In this document: one piece after another, positions 5,865 to 14,239 of the stretch | Position numbering within the stretch: the first letter of the stretch is position 1 | Layout: every line of letters starts with the position of its first letter | Assembly: GCA_900557435.1 (NCBI GenBank) | Contig: USSH01000019.1 | Location: forward strand, 1 to 17,068 | Source: an uncultured Coprococcus sp. | GTDB lineage: Bacteria > Bacillota > Clostridia > Lachnospirales > Lachnospiraceae | DNA: 17,068 bases | Direction of reading: 5' to 3' | Made by a program: the position numbers and the translations under genes | The notes under the pieces: model-generated | Told to the model about the DNA's origin: nothing | Database searches by the model: none | The model's input: the letters and a program-made list of their open reading frames with translations, nothing else

Positions 5865-8636
5865 TCACTGCAGATCCTTCTCAAAACTGAACTTAATATC
5901 CTTGAGATTGAGTCCATTTGACTTCACATACAGTCGGAGCACATTGAATCTGCCATAAAATTTGACCTCTTTCCTGATCACCACATCCTTGCCGTCAGTT
6001 CCGTTAAATGTAAAGTTACTCACAGGGAATCCGTTGAAAAACAGGGTGCATGGCAGCTGGGCAAGCTTTTCAAGAGTCGAGCTTCCCCTCAGGCTCACTG
6101 CATACTCTCCCGGATGTTCAACATCAAGGGCTATGACATAATTCGTGTCGGCGGTGCTGGCCTTCTCTGTCAAATCTATGATTATGTCTCTGTCGACATT
6201 AATGTATTCCACATCATCAATTGAAAAATCGTCCGCCTGCTTTGGACGGTTTATTATCTCTATATTTACAGGTTCTCCCACAAGACGCTTAAATGCATTC
6301 GTATCCATGGCAAAGTTACACACATTCTTTGCAATTCTCTGGAGCTCAGCTCTCAATATACGTCCGTCCTGAAGTGCTTCTATGACATTATCTCCACCCA
6401 TATTCTTCGAGCCGTCCGGGCAGCACATATACATATCATTCTGTGCCTGTATCATAGTCGCAAAGTCATTTGCATCCGGCTCCATACCTCTGCGGTTGAT
6501 GGATGCCCACCAATCTGTCATGACCACGCCTGTAAATCCCCACTCATTTCTGAGTATCGTGGTATTCAGATCATAACTTCCTGCGGTGTAGAGACCATTT
6601 ACCAGACCATATGTTGTCATGACAGAATCGGCATATCCTGACTTGACAGCTATCTCAAATCCCTTCAGGTATATCTCCCTGAGTGCCCTCTGGGAGATGA
6701 CCGAGTCCGTTGTATGGCGGTGATACTCCTGATTATTTCCGCAGAAATGCTTGATCGTTCCGGACACACCGCTGGACTTAAGTCCCTTTAACTGCGCTGT
6801 TGCCATAGCGCCTGTGAGATACGGATCCTCGGAGAAATACTCAAAGTTTCGTCCATTAAGCGGGTGACGGTGGATATTCATTCCCGGTCCTAGAAGAACC
6901 TCAACCTTATTTGCTGTCATCTCAAGTCCGAGAAGTGCGTAAAGCCTTGTATTCAGTTCCCGGTTGAATGAGCACCCGCACAGAGTGCCATTTGGAAGTG
7001 AGAATGCCTTCATACCTGAGTCGAGTCTCATTCCCGATGGTCCGTCATCACAGCACACCGCCGGAATCTTATGTGCGATCAAATTTGGCGATACCCCGGC
7101 AAATGCGGACGCTGTTCCCGCCGTCACAAGAGAACTTCCCATTCCCTCTCCGCGGACAAAGCATGCCAGATCCTCGTCACCAAACTGAGCAACGAACTCA
7201 TCCATAGTGGCCTTGCCTTCCCTTACATCAAGAAGCGTAATCCCCTTGTCTCCGGTAACCGGTATCTCCTCCGGCAGCTCCTGCTCTCTCCTGTCATACA
7301 TATCAACAGTGACACGAGGTGTATCCTCATACTCTATAAGCATCCTTCCGTTCTCATCACAGAATGGTTTCATGCGGTCAAACTTCTCATATGGTGCAAG
7401 TGCCTCCTGAAGTTTCTGAAGCTCCACTGTCTCAGCAAGCTCAAAGAACAGACACTCTGTTGTATTTCTTATGCTGTTTCCCACATGGATAGTGTAGTCT
7501 CCGGTTTCGAGCACATAGCAGTTTCTGTGGCCCGTGACTCCCGAATCATCAAATGATGCCATGCGGTCAAGCGGGATCTCAAACTTCAGCTCATCGCTGA
7601 GTCCTGGAACAAGCTCCTTTGTCTTTGCAAAATCAATGAGTACTCTGGATGGCTTGCCAAGCCTGCCCTGAGGCATCTCACCGTACACCTGGACAACCTC
7701 CTTGCCAAGTCTCTTTCCTGTATTTGTGACTTTGACGCAGATATTCGCCACGCCTTTTTCAAAATCCAGGCTTGCATGCTTTACGCCGATCTTAAAGTCT
7801 GTGTATGACAATCCGTATCCAAACGGATATCTGACCTTATCCTTTGCAAATGTCTCAAAGTAACGGTATCCCACATAGATATCCTCTGCGTAGAAGTTTC
7901 TCTCTTCGCCTCCGAAATTGTCATACGCAGGATAATCCTTGATATCGTAGGCTATCGTGTCTGTAAGTTTTCCTGAAGGACTGACATCTCCTACGAGGAC
8001 ATCAACCACTCCATATCCGCCGAGCATTCCGCCCTGCCATACATACATGCAGGCATCCGGAGAGATCGTGTCAAGAAATGACATATCTATAAGACCGCCG
8101 ACATTCAAGAGAACGACCATCTTCTGGAAATTCTCTCTGACAAGTCTAAGCATATCAGTCTCTATATCAGTGAGCATAAATGCTCCTTTTTCAAGTGTAT
8201 TGTCCTTGTCCTCACCAGCTGTTCTAGCGATTATCACTATGGCTGAATCCGACTCGCCGGCAGCTTCCTGCACGAGCTCATCTGTAACCGGCATCTCTGC
8301 CTGTGACCACGGCTCCTGTCCCCAGCCAAGCCCCAGCTCCACAGGATGTTCCTTATCCCATGCAGCGTAAGTCTCTGCCAGTTTCTGATTGACATTCACA
8401 TCCTTGCACTCATTAAGTGCATCAAGGATTCCTACCACTTTGGCAACATTCACCATGCCGCCTGAACCGGTTCCACTCTTATAATAATGGTTCTGCATAC
8501 GTCCAAATACAGAAACCGTCTCTCCCTGCTTAAGCGGCAGAGCTTTGTTGTCGTTCTTTAACAGAACCAGTCCCTCTGCAACCATCTCACGGGCTGTCTT
8601 CTCGTATACTGCCCAGTCAAGTACTCTATCTTCCAT
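5865..8636 (-). CDS. GH3 beta-glucosidase with inverted domain order
   Basis: Predicted cytoplasmic beta-glycosidase cleaving non-reducing beta-glucosyl ends; no signal peptide or anchor is visible. The 923 residues carry the GH3 modules in reverse of the usual order. The alpha/beta sandwich domain comes first (about 1-240, with EGLVLLKN, SGTGSGG and PFGYGLSYTDF at 271-281). The fibronectin III-like domain follows (about 284-400). The TIM barrel comes last (about 480-790), with DGPSG (531-535), GPGMNIHRHPLNGRNFEYFSEDP (from 583), KHFCGNNQE (629-637) and catalytic nucleophile Asp708 in TDW. A small beta-rich tail (about 830-920) ends the protein. Similar inverted GH3 enzymes are known from Ruminococcus albus and Butyrivibrio. 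The start at 8636 is chosen for its GGGAGG with 7-nt spacing. An in-frame extension of 57 residues to 8807 lacks family similarity. Substrate (gluco- versus xylo-oligosaccharide) is not determinable here. Confidence 0.93.
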   Translation of the reverse strand: MEDRVLDWAVYEKTAREMVAEGLVLLKNDNKALPLKQGETVSVFGRMQNHYYKSGTGSGGMVNVAKVVGILDALNECKDVNVNQKLAETYAAWDKEHPVELGLGWGQEPWSQAEMPVTDELVQEAAGESDSAIVIIARTAGEDKDNTLEKGAFMLTDIETDMLRLVRENFQKMVVLLNVGGLIDMSFLDTISPDACMYVWQGGMLGGYGVVDVLVGDVSPSGKLTDTIAYDIKDYPAYDNFGGEERNFYAEDIYVGYRYFETFAKDKVRYPFGYGLSYTDFKIGVKHASLDFEKGVANICVKVTNTGKRLGKEVVQVYGEMPQGRLGKPSRVLIDFAKTKELVPGLSDELKFEIPLDRMASFDDSGVTGHRNCYVLETGDYTIHVGNSIRNTTECLFFELAETVELQKLQEALAPYEKFDRMKPFCDENGRMLIEYEDTPRVTVDMYDRREQELPEEIPVTGDKGITLLDVREGKATMDEFVAQFGDEDLACFVRGEGMGSSLVTAGTASAFAGVSPNLIAHKIPAVCCDDGPSGMRLDSGMKAFSLPNGTLCGCSFNRELNTRLYALLGLEMTANKVEVLLGPGMNIHRHPLNGRNFEYFSEDPYLTGAMATAQLKGLKSSGVSGTIKHFCGNNQEYHRHTTDSVISQRALREIYLKGFEIAVKSGYADSVMTTYGLVNGLYTAGSYDLNTTILRNEWGFTGVVMTDWWASINRRGMEPDANDFATMIQAQNDMYMCCPDGSKNMGGDNVIEALQDGRILRAELQRIAKNVCNFAMDTNAFKRLVGEPVNIEIINRPKQADDFSIDDVEYINVDRDIIIDLTEKASTADTNYVIALDVEHPGEYAVSLRGSSTLEKLAQLPCTLFFNGFPVSNFTFNGTDGKDVVIRKEVKFYGRFNVLRLYVKSNGLNLKDIKFSFEKDLQ

Positions 8637-8803
8637 GTGCCTACCTCCCAATATATCTTTGCTCAATTCCATACGGTGATATTGTACATCATACAAGTAA
8701 CCTTTGATATGGAAAACTTTTATTTTTTGCTGTGCAAAACGCAAGTGAGTCAGACAGTTTGCTCCCCATTCATACTCCCGGAAACGGAAGATATAGTTGT
8801 TTG

Positions 8804-9481
8804 TCACCTGCCACGCTTTATATAATCCTCATCAAGCTTTGTACTCCATTCCCTGCCATCGAGGGCGGCAGCCCCCGCCATCGGCTCGGATGAGCGCATC
8901 GCATGCACCGCATTGCCTACAGCTCCATACACATTCTCTGTTCCAGCCTCGTCGCACACATAATTCACCGCCCGCTCCGGTCTTATTCCAAAGCGTCCCG
9001 CCTCCATGACAGCATCGATATTTGCTCCGATGAAGATGAATTCCCAGCCATACTTTTTCTGCTGGCGCTTAACCATCTTCTGTATCACCTCATAGCTGTA
9101 ATTCCGGCTGGCGTTCTCCATTCCGTCTGTGATTATCACAAACAACGTCTTCTCAGGCACATCCTCTTTTCTTGCATACTTGTGGATATTGCCGATATGG
9201 TGAATCGCACCTCCAAGCGCATCAAGCAGTGCTGTGCAGCCACCCACGTAATAGTCATTGTCCGTCATCTCTGGTACATTCTCAATAGGAATCCTGTCGT
9301 GCAGTACTCTGCTGAAGTCGTCAAAGAGCACAGTCGAAACGTACGCCTCTCCATCATCACCGCTATCTTTCTTCTGCTTTTCCATCATTGAATTGAATCC
9401 ACCTATCGTGTCAGCCTCAAGTCCGTGCATTGAACCACTTCTGTCCAGAATAAATACTATCTCCGTAAGTCCTTTTTTCAT
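8804..9481 (-). CDS. von Willebrand factor A domain protein
   Basis: A 225-residue single-domain vWA protein, probably cytoplasmic, with no signal peptide or membrane segment. The MIDAS metal site is complete: DRSGS (Asp13-Ser15-Ser17), Thr83 in GGCTALLDALG and Asp119 in ITDGMEN. Such domains bind a divalent cation and a protein partner. The cellular role is unknown, and no AAA+ ATPase, ter or Mg-chelatase partner lies next to it. The ATG at 9481 is preferred, with GAGG 9 nt upstream. A GTG five codons earlier (9496) is possible but overlaps the ribosome binding site. It stands alone, with a 167-nt gap to the GH3 gene and about 200 nt from the macro-domain gene, behind that gene's terminator. 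No convincing promoter was found. Confidence 0.85.
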   Translation of the reverse strand: MKKGLTEIVFILDRSGSMHGLEADTIGGFNSMMEKQKKDSGDDGEAYVSTVLFDDFSRVLHDRIPIENVPEMTDNDYYVGGCTALLDALGGAIHHIGNIHKYARKEDVPEKTLFVIITDGMENASRNYSYEVIQKMVKRQQKKYGWEFIFIGANIDAVMEAGRFGIRPERAVNYVCDEAGTENVYGAVGNAVHAMRSSEPMAGAAALDGREWSTKLDEDYIKRGR

Positions 9482-9633
9482 AATCATCAACCTCACATTC
9501 TTTTATCTTAGTGTTTTTATGTGTCAGGAAATGCAAATGTGTAAACAATCTGCATGCACGTGCGTTTTAGAAATTAACCTTGGCATGTCCACTCTGCTTT
9601 CCCTTAATGTGAGTTAATAATAACCTGTATAAC

Positions 9634-9665
9634 AAAACAAAAAGGTCACCCCGCAGGCGACCTTC
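9634..9665 (-). terminator. Intrinsic terminator of the argJ-macro unit
   Basis: The minus strand reads AAGGTCGCC, a short loop, then GGGGTGACCTT followed by TTTGTTTTGTT. It sits 16 nt after the macro gene stop codon. Confidence 0.85.
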
Positions 9666-9680
9666 TCATTTTACTTTGTT

Positions 9681-10748
9681 TTATTCTGACAGCGAGGCAA
9701 GTCCATAGTCGAACAGAACTATATTGATCTTTATGACGCTGTATTCTTTATGTACTATATGATACTCCACGATCTTGTCCGTCTGAGAGATCGGTGAGAG
9801 TGCGTATCCGGCAAGCCCCAGAAAATCAACAGTCTCATCAAGATTCAGGCGAAGCCCGACTGCCAGTGACAGAACTTTTTCCTTCGACGGCTTTATCCTG
9901 CCCTTCAGGAGCTTTGAGAAATACTGCTTGCTTATATTTGCCGCAGTGTAAACCTCTGAATTCTTAAGTCCCTTTTTGTTGATTAACTGCTGCAGATGTT
10001 TTTCAAAGCTGTCCGTATATATGCCCTTAAGCATGTCGTCCAAAGAACCATTTGAGGTGTTTTCATGTATTCCCGAACTCTTACCTGACTGTGCCAGTGT
10101 TCCATATTCCATAAACTGAGGTCTATGTTGACCGCAAAGATATTCTTCATCGAACCTTGCAGTGTCTTGGCATTCATCATACGATGACAAAGTGCGATAT
10201 TCACTCAGATTTTTTTCAGCAACATATTCGTCATCTATGAAGCTCTTCACATCATCATACCATTTTCCTGATACATGATATGAATGATCATCAAACACCA
10301 CAAGCGTGATGTCCATCTCATGCTCCTGCAGAAATGATGTAAATGCATCAATTGCGATCCGAATTCCAAGCTCTTTAGGAAAGCCGTAAGAGCCCGTAGC
10401 CATCAGTGGAAATGCAATCGACTTACATCTGTGTGCGTATGCCATAACTAATGCTTTGTCATAACACCTTCTGAGAAGCTCCGGCTCCTGATGTTTTCCA
10501 TCCACCCAGGCCGGTCCGCTTGAATGAATGATGTATCTCGCCGGAAGATCAAATGCTTTCGTGATTCCAACCTCTCCAGCCGCCAAAGTTCCAACCTTTG
10601 CCCTTGCCTTCAGAAGCCTGTCACGCCCCGCAGCCGCATATATTGCAGAGTCCAAGCCAGCTCCCACGGCAACGCGCGGATTTGCCGTATTTACTATTGC
10701 ATCTGCACGAACTTTTGTTATATCACTTCTAATAATCTTAAATGGCAT
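9681..10748 (-). CDS. Macro-domain protein with C-terminal HTH-like domain
   Basis: Macro domains bind ADP-ribose and hydrolyse ADP-ribosyl adducts or O-acetyl-ADP-ribose. Residues 1-160 form a full macro domain: ADAIVNTANP (15-24), the GAGLDSAIY glycine loop (29-37), IIHSSGP (73-79) and the phosphate-binding FPLMATGSYGFP (113-124). A polar linker (about 180-240) follows. Residues 245-320 resemble a Cro/XRE-type helix-turn-helix (EVYTAANISKQYFSKLLKGR, then PSKEKVLSLAVGLRLNLDET). The tail (about 325-355) is compact and hydrophobic. This two-part architecture of about 350 residues recurs in Clostridia. AGGGAG 8 nt upstream supports the start. Only 29 nt separate it from argJ, so the two are probably co-transcribed. 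The target (protein, DNA or RNA ADP-ribosylation) is unknown. Confidence 0.9.
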   Translation of the reverse strand: MPFKIIRSDITKVRADAIVNTANPRVAVGAGLDSAIYAAAGRDRLLKARAKVGTLAAGEVGITKAFDLPARYIIHSSGPAWVDGKHQEPELLRRCYDKALVMAYAHRCKSIAFPLMATGSYGFPKELGIRIAIDAFTSFLQEHEMDITLVVFDDHSYHVSGKWYDDVKSFIDDEYVAEKNLSEYRTLSSYDECQDTARFDEEYLCGQHRPQFMEYGTLAQSGKSSGIHENTSNGSLDDMLKGIYTDSFEKHLQQLINKKGLKNSEVYTAANISKQYFSKLLKGRIKPSKEKVLSLAVGLRLNLDETVDFLGLAGYALSPISQTDKIVEYHIVHKEYSVIKINIVLFDYGLASLSE

Positions 10749-10777
10749 TCGGCTGTCTCCCTGATTTGTTTGATATA

Positions 10778-12022
10778 TTAAGAACGATAATCCCCATTGA
10801 TCTTCACGTAATCATAGGTCAGGTCGCAGCCCCATGCCTTGGCTGTCACTTCGCCGATTCCGAGATCTATGTTGATGTGTATCTCATCTGAGCTCAATAC
10901 CTTGGCTGCCTTCTCCTCTGAGAATGGCACTCCTGCGCCATTGCGGCATACAGGAACCACGCCAAATTCTGACTCAAGGTCAACTGCAACCTTATCTATA
11001 TCGAAATCAGCCTCCGCATATCCGATGGCACAGAGTATACGTCCCCAGTTGGCGTCCTCGCCGAACATAGCACACTTTGTAAGTGGGGAGCGGATAACGC
11101 TCTTTGCAACTATGATGGCTGTGTCAAGATCAGGTGCTCCTGCAACTGTACACTCGATCATCTTGGTTGCGCCCTCGCCGTCTGATGCGAGCATCATGGT
11201 CATACACTCCATAACTATGTAGAGCGCCTTCTTGAACTTATCATAAGCTTCGTTCTCCGTGTCGATGAGTGTGTTGCCCGCAAGGCCATTTGCCATGACT
11301 GTCAGGGTATCATTTGTGGACTGGTCTCCGTCTACAGAGAGGCAGTTGTATGTCACCTTTACGATCTCTGAGAGTGCCTTCTGGATAAGCTCTGATGTGA
11401 TGGCTATGTCTGATGTGATGAAGTTAAGCGTTGTAGCCATGTTTGGATGGATCATTCCGCTTCCCTTTGCCATACCGCCAAGGGTGCATGTCACACCGTC
11501 TATGTCAAACCGGACAGCAACCTGCTTGTCAACTGTGTCTGTGGTCATGATAGCATTTGCCGCCTTGTCGTTGCCGTCTGCTGAGAGACCGTCTGCAAGC
11601 TCTTTCATATGCTCCTCAAATGGCTCGATAGGGATGATCTGTCCGATGACACCTGTTGAAGCATTGATGACAAGGTTCACATCTATGCCCAGGGCATCCG
11701 CTGCAAGCTGTGATATCTTCTCAGCCTTCTCTATTCCATCTGCGTTGCATGTGTTGGCATTCTTGGAGTTTACGATGACCGCCTGCGCCTTGTTGCCGGA
11801 CTTCTTCAGATGCTCCTTGGTAACTGTAACCGGTGCGCCCTTCACCTTGTTCTGAGTATACACGCCTGCTGCCACACATGGCACCTCTGAAAATACCATT
11901 CCGAGATCATTCTTGTTCTTATCAGGGTTCAGTCCACAGTTAAGTCCATTTGCTGTGAAACCCTTTGCAGCACACACGCCACCGTCTACATATGTATAAC
12001 CATCATATATCTTCTTATTCAT
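10778..12022 (-). CDS. argJ: Bifunctional ornithine acetyltransferase / N-acetylglutamate synthase
   Basis: Transfers acetyl from N-acetylornithine to glutamate in the cyclic arginine pathway, and in bifunctional forms also makes N-acetylglutamate from acetyl-CoA. The 414-residue length is normal. The hallmarks are the STGVIGQ oxyanion motif (122-128), KGSGMIHPNMATTL (186-199) with the autoproteolysis site Ala196|Thr197 that yields alpha and beta chains and the Thr197 nucleophile, and the C-terminal LTYDYVKINGDYRS. The start at 12022 is preferred, with AGGGA 10 nt upstream. A longer frame to 12058 adds 12 residues of non-family sequence. It stands apart from argC, argB and argD, which is unusual, and is followed closely by the macro-domain gene. 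Bifunctionality cannot be read from sequence with certainty. Confidence 0.96.
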   Translation of the reverse strand: MNKKIYDGYTYVDGGVCAAKGFTANGLNCGLNPDKNKNDLGMVFSEVPCVAAGVYTQNKVKGAPVTVTKEHLKKSGNKAQAVIVNSKNANTCNADGIEKAEKISQLAADALGIDVNLVINASTGVIGQIIPIEPFEEHMKELADGLSADGNDKAANAIMTTDTVDKQVAVRFDIDGVTCTLGGMAKGSGMIHPNMATTLNFITSDIAITSELIQKALSEIVKVTYNCLSVDGDQSTNDTLTVMANGLAGNTLIDTENEAYDKFKKALYIVMECMTMMLASDGEGATKMIECTVAGAPDLDTAIIVAKSVIRSPLTKCAMFGEDANWGRILCAIGYAEADFDIDKVAVDLESEFGVVPVCRNGAGVPFSEEKAAKVLSSDEIHINIDLGIGEVTAKAWGCDLTYDYVKINGDYRS

Positions 12023-12064
12023 AGTAATCCAATCCCTTCTAAAATGTATTTTAACCAATCTTCA

Positions 12065-12261
12065 TCAATTGGATGCGCACAAGTATATAGTACAATCTGT
12101 AATCGTTTTGACATTAACTGATGCATGACATACGAAGGCGCCGGCTCTCAATGAGCCTGCGAGCGCTAGTGCCGCTGCAGCCTGAGTTGAGCGGGAGCGC
12201 TCCTGCATGGTATGTCAAACACGATACAGACTATGTCAACTTAATGTGCACATCCAATTGA
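12065..12261. repeat. 197-bp inverted-repeat element between gltX and argJ
   Basis: The ends are 17-bp inverted repeats with one mismatch: TCAATTGGATGCGCACA (12065-12081) and the complement of TCAATTGGATGTGCACA (12245-12261). A second inner arm pairs TCTGTAATCGTTTTGACAT (from 12096) with the complement of TCTGTATCGTGTTTGACAT (from 12229 downwards). The GC-rich core contains GGCTC/GAGCC (12143-12157) and a nested hairpin GAGCGCT-n-CCGCT...AGCGG-n-AGCGCTC (12161-12202). It contains no gene and no T-run. It fits a MITE-like non-autonomous element or a large structured RNA. No clear target-site duplication was seen. Confidence 0.65.
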
Positions 12262-12267
12262 TATATT

Positions 12268-13944
12268 CTATCTATTCACCCACGCAAGGAACTTGTCCAG
12301 TCTGCCCATGGTCTTTTCTTTTCCGATCACGTTCATGATAGTGAACAGATCAGGTGAGTTCTGCTTGCCTGTAATGGCAACTCTGACTATGGTACATACA
12401 TCTGTAATGCTGCCCTTGTATCCGTCAGGATTCTGCTTGTACTCCTTTACATTTGGACAGTAGCCGATCTTCTCGCCCATGACCTTCATGCTTGAGAACC
12501 AGTCCTCTGAGTCAAGGAAGAGATCCTTCTTGTACTCCTCGATAACCTCTGTGATCATTTCTGGTGTGTACTTCTCGTCTATCTCATACTGGAGATCCAG
12601 CTCATCTTCTGGTGTGTACAGATAGCCAAACATCGCGCGCAGATCTGACCATTTGCCGACGTCCTTGCGGACCTTCTTGCCTGACATCTTCCACAGGTTG
12701 ATAGTCTTCATGAAACCATCCTTGTCCTGTGTGCCAAATGTATATATGTTCTCGTCATGCTCCTTTGCCCACTCCATGATGAGGTCGTAGCACTCCTCGG
12801 CTGTGAGCTTTGAGATCATCTCCTTGCTGACATCGTTGAGCTTTACCATATCAAAAAGCGCACCGCTGACAGGCATCTTCTTGAGTGAGAGTGTGAAGTC
12901 GTCTATTGTCTTGTCCGCATGGGCAGCATGCCACTCCTCGTAGTTGGAATTTGCTATTGTCATAAGGTACTCAAGCACGCTGACTGATGGGAAGCCCTGC
13001 TCTGCATAGAAGCCAACAGCAGCCTCCGGATCCTTTCTCTTGCTGAGCTTTCTCTTTCTCTGGTGTTCGCCCTCCTCGTCCACAGTGACCTCAAGCTTCA
13101 TGATAGGTGCGATATGCGCATACTTTGGAAGCGCAAATCCACACAGGTCAAAGAGCTGCTTGTGAAGTGGATATGATGCAAGCCACTCGTCACCTCTGAT
13201 GACAAGATTTGTCCTCATGAAGTGATCGTCAACTGCATGTGCAAAATGGTATGTAGGTATTCCATCTGACTTCAGAAGTACTACATCCATGATATTCTCA
13301 GGCATCTCAATCTTGCCCCTGATCGGATCGCTGTAGATAACAGTCTTTCCTGCCTCTCCCGGACTCTTGAGTCTCACAACATAAGGCTCGCCCGCTGCAA
13401 GCTTCTCCTCTATCTGCTCGTATGTCAGATTTCTTCCAACCGCATACTCACCATAATATCCTATGTCAACTTTTGCAGCCTCCTGCTTTGCCCTGATCTC
13501 GTCAAGCTCCTCGGCTGTTGTAAAGTCAGGATATGCATATCCCTCCTGCATAAGCTTCTTGACACAAGTCTGATATATCTCTTTTCTCTCGCTCTGCTTA
13601 TATGGACCATATATGGTCTCGCCGCCCTCAAATGGTCCCTCGTCAAATCCAAGGTCAAACTTCTTCAGCGAATTGATGATCTCATTTACACCGTCCTCAA
13701 GCTCTCTCTTCCTATCGGTATCCTCTATTCTGAGGTAGAACACGCCACCGCTCTGCTTTGCAAGCTTTCTTGAGATCATGGCAGCATACAGTCCGCCGAT
13801 GTGCATGTATCCTGTAGGGCTTGGCGCAAATCTTGTCACCTTTGCTCCCTCTGGAAGATCTCTCTCCGGGAACCTCTTCTCTAGGTCATCCACTGTATCT
13901 GTTATATCCGCAAATATCAAATCCGCTAATTTGTTGTAATCCAT
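12268..13944 (-). CDS. gltX: Glutamyl-tRNA synthetase
   Basis: Charges tRNA with glutamate using ATP in the cytoplasm. The 558-residue protein has the class I signatures RFAPSPTGYMHIGG (38-51; HIGH-like HIGG) and KLSKR (299-303; KMSKS-like), plus LRIEDTDRKR (71-80). A leading segment of about 30 residues precedes the catalytic core, and there is no Cys-x-Cys zinc cluster. This matches a longer GluRS subtype that I associate with Clostridia. The start is ambiguous. ATG at 13944 (AAAGGTG, 9-nt spacing) gives the MDYNKLADL start I expect for this subtype. A GTG at 13956 with AGGA 6 nt upstream is also good. The gene has its own promoter at 14063-14091. The tRNA range (Glu only, or also Gln) cannot be judged from sequence alone. 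Confidence 0.94.
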   Translation of the reverse strand: MDYNKLADLIFADITDTVDDLEKRFPERDLPEGAKVTRFAPSPTGYMHIGGLYAAMISRKLAKQSGGVFYLRIEDTDRKRELEDGVNEIINSLKKFDLGFDEGPFEGGETIYGPYKQSERKEIYQTCVKKLMQEGYAYPDFTTAEELDEIRAKQEAAKVDIGYYGEYAVGRNLTYEQIEEKLAAGEPYVVRLKSPGEAGKTVIYSDPIRGKIEMPENIMDVVLLKSDGIPTYHFAHAVDDHFMRTNLVIRGDEWLASYPLHKQLFDLCGFALPKYAHIAPIMKLEVTVDEEGEHQRKRKLSKRKDPEAAVGFYAEQGFPSVSVLEYLMTIANSNYEEWHAAHADKTIDDFTLSLKKMPVSGALFDMVKLNDVSKEMISKLTAEECYDLIMEWAKEHDENIYTFGTQDKDGFMKTINLWKMSGKKVRKDVGKWSDLRAMFGYLYTPEDELDLQYEIDEKYTPEMITEVIEEYKKDLFLDSEDWFSSMKVMGEKIGYCPNVKEYKQNPDGYKGSITDVCTIVRVAITGKQNSPDLFTIMNVIGKEKTMGRLDKFLAWVNR

Positions 13945-14062
13945 CTCCTGTATCACCTTTCTTCCTAATTACTTCATGTTTTAAAATCTTCTAAATATCC
14001 CGCACCATCTGAACTGTACTGCGAAACAATATATATACTTCATTTGTACTATATCCTGTCTG

Positions 14063-14091
14063 ATTATAATTTGTATTATGTTTTACGTCAA
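14063..14091 (-). promoter_or_regulatory. gltX promoter
   Basis: The minus strand shows TTGACG (14091-14086), a 17-nt spacer and a perfect TATAAT (14068-14063). Transcription would start near 14056, giving a leader of about 100-110 nt. No T-box motif was seen in that leader. The rest of the gap down to 13957 and up to 14239 shows nothing else firm. Confidence 0.8.
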
Positions 14092-14239
14092 TTCTATAAA
14101 CCACAAGAACTATTGATCTCGTAATAACTTACTTAAATTTCACCAATCACGCCACAACCGATATCGTTTCTTATCTGCACCGCGTGCTGCGTTGTTTTTA
14201 AGTGTTGATCATACCTCAACTCTCGTCATCCCAGCGCGC

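Noticed and set aside
8765..8795. Hairpin CTTCCG/CGGGAG as a vWA gene terminator
   Set aside because: The stem is only 6 bp with a wobble pair, and no T-run follows.
8637..8807. 57-residue N-terminal extension of the GH3 protein
   Set aside because: No similarity to GH3 proteins is apparent, and a good GGGAGG site supports the start at 8636; the extension is better read as leader.
11259..11855. 198-codon plus-strand frame opposite argJ
   Set aside because: Mirror of argJ codon structure, with Ser/Pro/Ala-rich low-information sequence.
13957..14056. T-box leader for gltX
   Set aside because: No T-box sequence or antiterminator/terminator pair is visible in the roughly 100-nt leader.
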